A stretch of DNA of 64,000 nt from JBMOUD01 sp049319665 (GTDB taxonomy: Bacteria > Pseudomonadota > Gammaproteobacteria > Enterobacterales > Enterobacteriaceae), in contig NZ_JBMOUD010000006.1 of assembly GCF_049319665.1 (NCBI RefSeq), forward strand, positions 186,001 to 250,000, written 5' to 3'. Shown in pieces: positions 20,901 to 26,640 of the stretch (position 1 is the first letter of the stretch; each line of letters starts with the position of its first letter). Position numbers and translations under genes: made by a program. The notes under the pieces are model-generated. The model was not told where the DNA came from and searched no databases. It saw only the letters and a list, made by a program, of their open reading frames with translations.

Positions 20901-22562
20901 TTTTAGGATCGCCAGTAAACCAATGACCATCGATGCGCTACGTTCGGCGCAGATCGCCACGCGGCTATCTGGTGTGACCCCGATATCAAGCAAGTGATGC
21001 GCCAGTTGATTAGCTTTATGGTTCAGTGCGGCGTATGTCAGCGCCTCGCCGTTGTGATCGCGAACGGCACAGGCGTCCGGTTGGCGTTCCGCCTGTTGCT
21101 CGAAGAATGTGTGTATAAACTCGTCTTGAGAATACAGGCATTCAGTGGCATTGAATGTCTGTAACACTTGCTGCCGTTCAGCCATTGGCATAATTGGGAA
21201 GTGCGAAACCGGCGTGTCTTGTTGTTCGACGACCTGATGCAGCATTGAAATAATGCGTGTTTGAATCTGCTGGACTTGTTCGAGCGTGAAAAACGCCGTA
21301 TTGAAGTTGAAGTCCAGATAAACGTCTTCATTTGGGTTGTAGTCACAAACGAAAATCGCCAGCGGCAGGCGCTCATATCCGTTGTACTGTGGGATTAATT
21401 CTATCGGACTGTCGCCAAATACCATATTTCCATCAAGACTTTCAAAAGACAGTGATAGATCAAACAGTTGCCGACGGCCCGCCTGGCCCAGTTTTAAAAT
21501 TCGGTTAAGTTCTGCTATAGGGAAGCGTTGATGCCGATAGCTCTGGCGCAACGTGGAAGACGTCGTTTGCATCAGTTCCAGAAACGAGGCGTCGGAGTCC
21601 ACATCGATACGGATAGGGTTTAAGGAGGAAAACATCCCCACCGTGTTTTTCTGATAAGTCGTTGTCCGGTTGTGGACCGGCGTGCCAATCACGATAGAAT
21701 CGACGCCCGTGGTACGGCTGAAATAGGTACTGATGGTACTCATGAAAACATGAGGGAGTGATAAACCCTTACTTCTTGCAAACTGCTCAAGGTTATTAAA
21801 CAAAACCCGAGGGATCATCATTTGGCTTAGCGCACTGACCGCCGGGCGTTTGTCTGTAGCGGTAATACGTGGCTGTAGCAAGGCCGGTGGCAACTCGGCA
21901 TACAACGATGTCCAGAAAGCCTTGTCACGTTCGAAACGGCTTGATTCTAAATAAGCGCGGTCTTCTGCAAGGAACGAGAGATAAGAGTTTCCTGGCGGAG
22001 GATTATCATCACCACGCAGCAGACCGTTGTAAGCACCACCAACGGCATGAAGGAGTAAATAGGCCGTGACACCGTCACATACCAAATGGTGGCTGCGATG
22101 CAGCAAGTAGTATCGCTCTGGCCCGCAGCGAACTAACCTGGCTTCCCAAAGCGCTTCACCCAGCAGATTGAACGGTTGACGAAAAATCTCTTGTAGATAC
22201 GCCCTTGCATGTTCTTCGCTCGTCTGTTCGCCAGAAAGCTCAACGACACTCAGCTTAGATTTGACGTAAGGCGCGACTCTCTGACGTACATTGCCATCCT
22301 GCACACTGAGAACCAGACGCAAAGATTCATGGCGATCGACAACCAACTGAAACGCTTGTTCGAACAGCGCTACATCTAATTCGCCCTTGATTTCAAGAAG
22401 CATACCAATGTTGTAATAGGGGAGTTCGGGGTTGGCTATCTGATCAAACCAGATGCCTTGCTGAGGGGAAGTGAGTTCAAAATCTGGACTTTCATTATCG
22501 AACATTGGTAAGTCAGCTGAAGACATGTTGGCATTTGCATTCAAATTACTAAGACTCGTCAC
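11946..22562 (-). CDS. Three-module NRPS: C-A(Ser)-T / dual E/C-A(Ser)-T / C-A(Pro-like)-T-TE
   Basis: A 3538-aa nonribosomal peptide synthetase. C1, about 28-455, HHLVCDG at 158-164, starter-type. A1, 480-975, pocket residues D677 V678 W681 H720 L745 S747 L771 I779 D780 K968, the serine code. T1 Ser1024. C2, 1075-1535, HHIFAEHGD at 1124-1132 plus HHLVLDH at 1244-1250, the dual epimerisation/condensation signature, so residue 1 is expected to become D-Ser. A2, 1560-2060, identical serine code. T2 Ser2108 (LGGDS). C3, 2170-2600, HHAILDG at 2313-2319. A3, 2625-3135, code DVQFNAHVVK, closest to proline codes (DVQxIAHVVK) with Asn for Ile. T3 Ser3186. TE, 3240-3510, with Ser3317 (GWSYG), Asp3344 and His3489. 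No MbtH protein or phosphopantetheinyl transferase is in the window. Predicted product is an N-acyl Ser-Ser-Pro-derived bicycle oxidised by the coupled monooxygenase. Confidence 0.93.
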   Translation of the reverse strand: MTSLSNLNANANMSSADLPMFDNESPDFELTSPQQGIWFDQIANPELPYYNIGMLLEIKGELDVALFEQAFQLVVDRHESLRLVLSVQDGNVRQRVAPYVKSKLSVVELSGEQTSEEHARAYLQEIFRQPFNLLGEALWEARLVRCGPERYYLLHRSHHLVCDGVTAYLLLHAVGGAYNGLLRGDDNPPPGNSYLSFLAEDRAYLESSRFERDKAFWTSLYAELPPALLQPRITATDKRPAVSALSQMMIPRVLFNNLEQFARSKGLSLPHVFMSTISTYFSRTTGVDSIVIGTPVHNRTTTYQKNTVGMFSSLNPIRIDVDSDASFLELMQTTSSTLRQSYRHQRFPIAELNRILKLGQAGRRQLFDLSLSFESLDGNMVFGDSPIELIPQYNGYERLPLAIFVCDYNPNEDVYLDFNFNTAFFTLEQVQQIQTRIISMLHQVVEQQDTPVSHFPIMPMAERQQVLQTFNATECLYSQDEFIHTFFEQQAERQPDACAVRDHNGEALTYAALNHKANQLAHHLLDIGVTPDSRVAICAERSASMVIGLLAILKAGGCYVPLDPTYPADRIAYMLQDSAPVAILAQNATLSSLSSASVPVINLDIVSLQEQSVANPQIPGLTVTHLAYVLYTSGSTGTPKGVMNEHRGVVNRLRWAQDVYAVNETDRILQKTPFGFDVSVWEFFLPLLAGAQLHMARPGGHQDPAYIADIIRERGITLMHFVPSMLDVFLEHGDNQGFNDLRHVLCSGEALPGHLVRRFKAQLPHIALHNLYGPTEAAIDVTAWDCSGSDTPDNTPIGKPVANTHIYLLDAHQQPAPLGVVGEIYIGGIQVARGYLNREQLSAERFLTDPFSNDPTARLYRTGDLGRWLADGTVEYLGRNDFQVKIRGLRIELGEIEARLADHEALRDAVVIAREDVPGDKRLVAYFIADAEVSPDELRAFLQTQLPDYMVPAAYVRLESLQLTSNGKLDRNALPAPGQSSLISREYEAPIGDTEISIADIWKTLLGVDQVGRHDHFFELGGHSLLAVKLIEHMRQIGLSIDVRVLFSQPTLAALAAAVGGGTEIVIPANLIPENCERITPDMLPLVALTQEAIDNIVAKVPGGVANVQDIYALAPLQEGILYHHIFAEHGDPYVLKSVFAFQDQASLHAFSQALQQLIQRHDILRTALLWEGLDESVQVVCRHATLATETLDLDPAQGDIATQLQQRYDSQHYRLDLGQAPLMRLVSAYDAPQQRIVSLLLCHHLVLDHTALEVMREEIQALMQGQGHDLPASVPYRNYVAQARLGVSIEAHEAFFRDMLGDVDEPTLPFELRDVQSDGSAIEEVYHRIDSTLSQRLRKQARLSGVSAASLMHLAWAQVVGRFSGRDTVVFGTVLVGRMSGAAGTDRALGMFINTLPIRIDLEQQQAQAGVQTAHAQLSALLEHEHASLALAQRCSGVSGDLPLFSALLNYRHTDGEALSKDAGAVWAGIQVLNVEERSNYLLALNVDDLGEDFIFNAQTVVEIGAQRVCNYMQAALESLVDALEYAPQAPLHSLSLLPEQERHQLLVDFNATDVDYSLDQTLHGLFEAQVERTPQAVAVVHGDIRISYGELNNRANQLAYHLLEIGVQPDSRVAICAERSESMVIGLLAILKAGGCYVPLDPTYPVDRIAYMLQDSAPVAILAQNTTLSLLSSASDTSVPVINLDAQPLSSQSIANPRLPNLTSDHLAYVLYTSGSTGMPKGVMNEHRGVVNRLRWAQDLYTVNNTDRVLQKTPFGFDVSVWEFFLPLLAGAQLHMARPGGHQDPAYIAQIIREHGITVMHFVPSMLDVFLEYGDTQGFSDLRHVLCSGEALPGHLVRRFKAQLPHIALHNLYGPTEAAIDVTAWDCSGTDTPDNTPIGKPVANTRIYLLDAHQQPVPLGVAGEIYIGGVQVARGYLNREQLTAERFLKDPFSDAPHARLYRTGDLGRWLADGTVEYLGRNDFQVKIRGLRIELGEIEAHLLAYEGVRDAVVIARQETEGDAYLVGYLVGNTANEISVQALQEYLRLHVPDYMVPRYLIQLDQFPLNVNGKLDRKALPEPEHTQENTEITAPSTALEHAIAQLWKDNLKRDVLGVHDNYFMLGGDSLKVIHLQIKAREQDIALTLAQIYQNPTIAQLAKLVNTQQAVPSQLSSVMHVQPFAQVSEEYRLASEGMFDDMFAASQLQVGMIYHSMMHPDSAIYHDIFRYRLRLQWDATSWSQACTALIKRHPALRMSFDLSHSETPMARVHSTVISPVQVMDVIALSPTERTQAVATYVEERKRHRQDWQQAPLYQFGVFVSANDIDLVFSFHHAILDGWSVATLMRDLITLYTSAQQADVLPILTTTPADFIVLEQQAVATDEHRLFWKEYLQDAPAASMTSWAHVLAPDALPHRSAYREMPAADLVRLEAFCTAHDLPLRSVLLTAHGFAQAIMSNQQEVLCGVISHGRPEFEDASAILGLFLNTLPMRLNTLGKSWVELVRNAIAQEQQMFAHRRYPFALIHRETDIALNVVFNYVDFYVLNDVLSQHDEILIDWDTTEASNFDLLTTIGRNQSTGSLMVKMDYRTARVAENQAQAYSEYLVRILALMVDAPHASPSIPAWSPALEQTTLTPVATFDRVNLASMLLDSFARYEQRTAMSFGETQLSYRQLRDASAQMASWLHRHNIGRGDRVAIMMPRSPELIVALLGVIASGAAYVPIDLNFPGDRIRMILDDSQPSLVLFADASERLLASLPEHTNRQHWDSVSAEFDHNLARCYQQVAALAADIKAEDNAYILYTSGSTGRPKGVAMPHRALSNLILWQNREQAPGINQLVSLKTLQYSSISFDVSFQEILSTLTCGAELVIIEEALRYDFIKLLKLIDAQQINRLFLPYVAFQGLAEVAMQLGIYPLSLRRINVAGEQLKITHEIRDLISHLDDCQVENHYGPTESHVVTRLKLDGEAAAWPSMPSIGTPVDGVTMHVLDATGHACQVGVIGGLFIEGPCLANGYWGRTDLTEERFISRQIEGQTRRLYETGDIGFYLPDGELVYQGRSDAQVKIRGYRIELGEIEVAMLGSARFGADIQQVAVIDKPANDGSRYLVGFVQTMPGSVLDLDQLKAEMRLALPDYMVPNTLVSIEQLPVGPTGKIDRLKLQKVEIQHALTRPFTAPRNATEIMLQGYWQEALGLEDISIHDNFFEVGGNSLKAVQLVAKLVIHQGLEPSLSDFIQAPTIAEFAQVLQRTESEHTETSTLVDFKNAPGKPPVFLVHPIGGNVLCYAPLARSLKGQVNLMALQAPGSWDDREPIRTVLGQAVYYADAIEQVVPHGALNIGGWSYGGVVAYELACELQRRGRLIHNLFLLDTIVRINQGQVQVERSEFLNWFMWELLSGDGQKEYDSEPMDFSLMSDAEAFTAIRQTGINMGSFDENLTVATLDQLFRVFHANWQGMLEYGFPPRDLPVTLFAADVELPGVLQGPHELVGTAFNDPYRGWRAVSPQVQRISVEGDHLTMMRDPYVQRVGSFIKLHMDIALTGNVEHEAGLTTPSDLNGLIQVKTA
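16610..17780 (-). repeat. NRPS adenylation-domain repeat, copy 2 (module 2)
   Basis: The stretch encoding about residues 1595-1985 is nearly the same as that encoding about 510-905 in module 1, at protein and DNA level (for example the 16900-17270 and 20140-20510 regions read almost base for base alike). The third A domain does not share it. Confidence 0.85.
19850..21020 (-). repeat. NRPS adenylation-domain repeat, copy 1 (module 1)
   Basis: Partner of the module 2 copy about 3.2 kb away in direct orientation. Both encode the serine-specific A core. Similarity falls off in the T and C regions, so duplication or conversion covered the A domain only. Confidence 0.85.
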
Positions 22563-23503
22563 GGTAATCTTCCCATTTTAGTATCCACCAGTGCCTACAC
22601 CTGTTATCAGCGACAGGCCTGATTAGTGTTTTCTAACTGTTTTGGTATATCTCCGCAGGGAGATTATTTAAATTTTCATGAGCGCGATGCTGGCTATAAT
22701 CTGGTTTCCAGAGTCACGTTATTTCTCGGACCTACTTTACTAATCGAATAAATAAGCATTGAAAAACTCCTGACGGAATGAGTCATTAAATTGCCAGGTA
22801 AAACATATTTTTATTCTTTGAAAATATTTGAAACAATTAAATACAACTATTAATTAATTGGCTATTGAATCTCATTATCTGAGATAATTTTCTTTCCTCT
22901 TTTAAACGTGCAGGGGTACGAGTAACCGGTATATATATGAGTGTGATACATTCATATCAATAATCGGAAATTCTAAAGTATTGTCGTCAATAATATTAAA
23001 AAAAAGAGGTTTCATCTTTATACTACGCACCATAACTAAAATCCAGTGCCCATCGAATATTTAGTTTATTCGCGATAAATAACGGATTTACCTCAAGTTG
23101 AGGAAGGATTTTTTTCCTAAGTGTAATCTTAAATACACATATTTATGATTAGCGTGGGAAGAATGATTCGATATGGTGTTAAATCTATTAAATTCGTCGC
23201 TTTTACGGATCGTTTTACGTTGATTTCATTACCGGGTTTATTAACGCTAAAAATGATGAAAGCCTTATCTGTGCTGGCGTTAACGGGGGGGAGTAAACAA
23301 AATGCATATTTTGTCACTCGCCCTGATAGCTTAAAAAATATACGCGTAGCGTGGTTTCGTGCAGTAGGGCTTCAAAGCCCTAGGTAGGAGAGAAAGCGGG
23401 GCATGGTGACTATCATAATTGCAGTATCGTTACAGTTTATCGAACCAAACAGTTATTAGTTAAGCCATTTATTAGATAAAATAGTTATTAGGTAAAACAG
23501 CGA
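22563..23503. other. Long AT-rich intergenic region upstream of the NRPS
   Basis: About 940 nt with no convincing gene. It must hold the NRPS promoter and leader (minus strand). A short palindrome CCTCAAGTTGAGG lies at 23091-23103. Imperfect copies of TTATTAGnTAA occur at about 23451-23493, next to the acetyltransferase stop. Open frames of 62 and 80 codons around 23129-23387 lack ribosome sites and are not called. Confidence 0.5.
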
Positions 23504-24064
23504 TCAGGCAAAAATAGGCGTATCAGGTACCGTGCGGATGTATTCTTTCTGTTTACTGTTTTGATACAACGCCTGATTGAGTATTTTTCGTAGATACACC
23601 AACTCAACGCCGAGTGGTGTGACCGTTGTATGAAAAGGCTCATAACCACGGCGCCGATATAATGCGGTTAGCCAGGGATGGCGAATGGCGGTCGCCAAAT
23701 AAACAGCTGGTACTTTTAAGGTATTATTCAAAAATGTTTCTTCGACGTAAGTCAGTAGTTTATTACCCTGGCCTTGTTTTTTAAAACGGTCATCAACGGC
23801 AAACCAATGAATAAAAGGCCAAGGCGCGACATCATGATTATCTGCTGTCCAGGGAAAGCGAGCGGTCAAGGTGGCGGTGATCCCATATTCGCTCTCAAGC
23901 ACAAAGGTGGATTCTTTACGAATAACTTCACGAACATCCTCAACACTGGCTTGCGTGATGGTGAAATGAATATTCATCGCCAGTAAGGGGGCATAGGCGC
24001 GCTGCAATAACGCGTGCAGTTCCTCCGCTTCGTCTTCTTTGGCCAACCTGATAATGTCGCTCAT
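23504..24064 (-). CDS. GNAT-family N-acetyltransferase
   Basis: A 186-aa GCN5-related acetyltransferase. The N-terminal strand MSDIIRLAKEDEAEELHALL and the acetyl-CoA loop KKQGQGNKLLTYVEETFL (Q/RxxGxG/A-like) are typical. The C-terminal WLTALYRRRGYEPF is the usual GNAT beta-bulge. Substrate unknown. The open frame extends to 24229, but a GAGAGG site precedes a double ATG at 24067/24064, and 24064 has the better spacing. It starts 17 nt after the luciferase-like oxidoreductase stop, so both form one operon. Confidence 0.8.
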   Translation of the reverse strand: MSDIIRLAKEDEAEELHALLQRAYAPLLAMNIHFTITQASVEDVREVIRKESTFVLESEYGITATLTARFPWTADNHDVAPWPFIHWFAVDDRFKKQGQGNKLLTYVEETFLNNTLKVPAVYLATAIRHPWLTALYRRRGYEPFHTTVTPLGVELVYLRKILNQALYQNSKQKEYIRTVPDTPIFA

Positions 24065-24080
24065 CATTCCTCTCTTATTC

Positions 24081-25127
24081 TTATACTGTTGCTGTAGCAG
24101 AACGCTTATTAATGGTGTGGCTAAGCTCTGGATGAGCCGATAATTGCCAAGCAGCCAATAACTCCAGAGAGGTTGAACGCGCCTGTGGATCGGCCAAGGG
24201 AGTATCAATAACAAACTCCTCAACACCATATTGTTTTTGCAGCGCGGCTAACTGCGCATGAACTTGCTCAGCGGTACCTTTTATAATGGTCGATTGTCGT
24301 TCTTCAATCTTATGAGTCGCAGCACTAGATTGGCGAATATAAGCTTCGGCCTGTTCTATGCTGCCTACCGTGACTTTTTGTCCGTTATCTGCGGTCACTC
24401 GATATTGCTGACGATCGCCTGCCAGTCGGTCGGCTTCTTCACTTGTGTTAGCAACAATAACCGGCACCGCCAATATCGCACGTCGGCCGGGTAACTGTTG
24501 ATGATAGAGTGCAAGTGAACGCGCAATTGTCTCGGCATCGGCATTCAAATGAGCGGCAAAGACAAACCCCCAGCCCAGGCTGGCAGCGAGTTCTGCGCTT
24601 TGTTCACTGGCACCCAATAAAAAGCCGTTTGCTGGCTGATGAGGTAGCGGGGTAGCAAACAGCGTGTCTTTTTCTGTCGCATCAACATGAGGATGCAACC
24701 AGGCATTCAATTGTTTCAGCTGAGCGGGGAAATCCCCTTTTTTTTGTGCATCGATACCGTCTTGTAAAGCGCGGGTAGATAGCGGTAAACCGCCGGGGGC
24801 TTTGCCCACTCCGAGGTCAATACGCCCCGGTGCAAGGGAAGCCAGCAGGTTGAAATTCTCCGCCACTTTATAAGGGCTGTAATGCTGTAACATCACGCCG
24901 CCAGATCCCACACGAATATGTTTGGTATGCGCGGCTATCCAGGCAATAGCGACTTCAGGGGACGAAATTGCCACCTCTTGAGTATTATGATGCTCGGCCA
25001 GCCAAAAACGGTGATAACCCCATTGCTCCGCTTTCTGTGCTAACGCCAACGTATCTTTTAGCGCTTGAGTCGGGTGCTCATTCGCATTGACTGGACTTTT
25101 ATCCAGTATGCTTAGCAAATATCCCAT
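24081..25127 (-). CDS. LLM-class (luciferase-like) flavin-dependent oxidoreductase
   Basis: A 348-aa TIM-barrel flavin monooxygenase of the luciferase-like family, YhbW/MsnO8 subgroup. The segments YHRFWLAEHHNTQEVAISSPEV (cut here: WLAEHHNTQE), RVGSGGVMLQHYSPYKVAENF (core GSGGVMLQHYSP), LAPGRIDLGVGKAPGG and LLGASEQSAELAASLG are diagnostic. The family uses FMNH2 and O2 on small or thiol substrates; the substrate here is unknown. The start has GGGGT 6 nt upstream. First gene of a two-gene unit with the acetyltransferase. It faces away from scsABCD. Confidence 0.85.
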   Translation of the reverse strand: MGYLLSILDKSPVNANEHPTQALKDTLALAQKAEQWGYHRFWLAEHHNTQEVAISSPEVAIAWIAAHTKHIRVGSGGVMLQHYSPYKVAENFNLLASLAPGRIDLGVGKAPGGLPLSTRALQDGIDAQKKGDFPAQLKQLNAWLHPHVDATEKDTLFATPLPHQPANGFLLGASEQSAELAASLGWGFVFAAHLNADAETIARSLALYHQQLPGRRAILAVPVIVANTSEEADRLAGDRQQYRVTADNGQKVTVGSIEQAEAYIRQSSAATHKIEERQSTIIKGTAEQVHAQLAALQKQYGVEEFVIDTPLADPQARSTSLELLAAWQLSAHPELSHTINKRSATATV

Positions 25128-25156
25128 AATTTGACCCCTATATAATGAATTAATCT

Positions 25157-25270
25157 GGTATACGTCCCAAATAATTGACGTTGCCTCAAGGCGGAAAGGG
25201 AATGCATCCCGATGAACTGACTACGGTCAAGTGATCCCAACGTAGAGACAACTTCAAATATGATGGTTAT
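25157..25270. repeat. ERIC-type interspersed repeat
   Basis: About 114 nt bounded by imperfect inverted ends: GTATACGTCCCAAATAATTG at the left and CAACTTCAAATATGATGG at the right. Inside lies AAGGCGG...GAATGCATCCCGATGA, as in Enterobacteriaceae ERIC elements. It sits upstream of the luciferase-like gene. Slightly shorter than the usual 127 bp. Confidence 0.75.
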
Positions 25271-25509
25271 TAATCGATTATTGATAAAGGGGAGCAAAGA
25301 TGTAAAACAACAATAATTGCTATCCTGAGATAAGAAATGAATTTACTAGCAACATATTCTCTCCGTCTTGGCTGCCTTCATCTTGGCGTTTATTGGTATA
25401 GATAAATTAAAGATATATTAATCTTAAATGAGTATTTCAATCTTTGATTATTCTGCGTTTAACTGACTCCATCAACCCGTGACACCCACTTAACAGTACG
25501 GAGAATCTT

Positions 25510-25704
25510 ATGTCGCAACGAAACCTGAGCAAACCTACATCTGCACCTTCATTTTTGCAGCGTGTTAAAAGCAAATGCGCGTCAGTTCTCAGTGCTGAGT
25601 CTGGCGTAGACACTAATCGTATCTTTGAAGCTATCCTTCCTACTGGAAATTTATATGGTATTGAGACAGGTAACATTGACCCTTCTTGGTATCGTCAGAA
25701 GTAG
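25510..25704 (+). CDS. Small orphan protein of unknown function (64 aa)
   Basis: A 64-aa protein I do not recognise. The start is well supported: ACGGAG lies 6 nt upstream of the ATG. The sequence is polar and basic in its first half (SFLQRVKSKCASVLSAE, amphipathic helix-like) and ends FEAILPTGNLYGIETGNIDPSWYRQK (last block TGNIDPSWYRQK). No signal peptide or TM. One Cys. It stands alone between an ERIC repeat and a strong terminator about 250 nt downstream. It could be a small regulator or a peptide precursor, but no maturation genes are adjacent. Confidence 0.55.
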   Translation: MSQRNLSKPTSAPSFLQRVKSKCASVLSAESGVDTNRIFEAILPTGNLYGIETGNIDPSWYRQK

Positions 25705-26200
25705 AGATTATCAACGCACAGTGCGTTACAGTTATTGGAACGAACTGTGCCTCACTTAATATCTTTTTCTGTCGATATTAATTCTGTCAGTAAATAACGT
25801 GGAACTATTTAAGGCCGATTTTTATCTTCAGTAATAATTTCAACATTGTTATTGAATTAAATGCTCGTTCGTTTTTTTATTGGTAACGCAGTACTACTCT
25901 CTCTCCCCCAGCAGTATAGGTTAGATGTTTTTATATAATTTTCTTCTCAATTGTTGAGCCTATAGTTGTTATGCAACTATAGGCCTTTTTATTTATTCAT
26001 AAACTTTATGAATAGACTGTGGATGATGATATTTTTAAGCGCCATCATCAGCTAACTGGGCGAAAATCTTAAAGTTGGGTCAAGATAGGTAGCGAACTGC
26101 TGCCATGCGAAATCATCCAGTTCAACATGATTTCTACATAAAATTTTGACCAATCGCATTCAGCCACTATAATACTCGGCACTTACCGCTTGAGGATGGC
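25705..26200. other. Intergenic region upstream of scsABCD, possible sRNA or long 3' UTR
   Basis: No gene is visible in about 500 nt. A strong intrinsic terminator at 25958-25990 lies 254 nt after the 64-aa gene, which leaves room for a long 3' UTR or a separate small RNA. The remaining 26000-26200 should contain the scs promoter. Confidence 0.45.
25958..25994 (+). terminator. Strong rho-independent terminator
   Basis: GCCTATAGTTG (25958-25968), loop TTATG, CAACTATAGGC (25974-25984), followed by CTTTTTATTTATT. A perfect 11-bp stem. Confidence 0.88.
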
Positions 26201-26590
26201 ATGGTTAAACAGCAACGTATTGCAAAATGGTTTCTATTCCTGGCTTGCCTGGTCGTACTGACATGTATGACGCAGCGCATGGCGGGCTTTAGTCAATTGC
26301 AACGCGTTACGGGTTGGCAACCCGTGTCAAGTTCAGTTCCTGCTGTCGAATTGAGCGGTCAAGATGCCAGTAAAAGTTCGGCTGAAGCCCAATCCACGCC
26401 CTGTGAACTCAGTTCAAAATCTCTTTTCTCGGTACCGCCAATTCTGTTTGAAGCCGCCTTATTTGGGCTGGCGCTGCTGATCTTACTTTTGGCTCCGGTG
26501 ATACTGGCACGCCTCACGCTGCCTCCACCAAGAGTTATCTCTCCGACGACCCTGCGGGTCCATCTTCGATTATGCGTCTTCCGTGAATAA
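26201..26590 (+). CDS. scsA: ScsA, suppressor of copper sensitivity A
   Basis: A 129-aa small inner-membrane protein, first gene of scsABCD. TM segments lie at about 10-27 (WFLFLACLVVLTCM) and 86-108 (ALFGLALLILLLAPVIL), with a periplasmic loop between them holding one Cys (STPCELSSKSLF). Length and position match ScsA of Salmonella (about 120 aa), whose biochemical role is not settled. GAGGAT lies 4 nt before the ATG. scsB follows after 50 nt. Confidence 0.8.
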   Translation: MVKQQRIAKWFLFLACLVVLTCMTQRMAGFSQLQRVTGWQPVSSSVPAVELSGQDASKSSAEAQSTPCELSSKSLFSVPPILFEAALFGLALLILLLAPVILARLTLPPPRVISPTTLRVHLRLCVFRE

Positions 26591-26640
26591 AAACACCGTC
26601 CGCTAGGTTCGGTTGATATTTTTATTTATGGAGAAACAAC

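Noticed and set aside
11302..21376. Many frames antisense to the NRPS and monooxygenase
   Set aside because: They mirror the high-GC codon pattern of the real genes and encode Arg/Cys/His-rich sequences without family features.
23129..23387. Two overlapping small frames (62 and 80 codons) in the NRPS upstream region
   Set aside because: No ribosome site and opposite-strand overlap; they look like chance frames in AT-rich DNA.
23504..25127. Acetyltransferase and luciferase-like oxidoreductase considered as NRPS tailoring genes
   Set aside because: Separated from the NRPS by about 940 nt with independent ribosome sites, and known Ser/Pro pyrrolizidine pathways do not use them.
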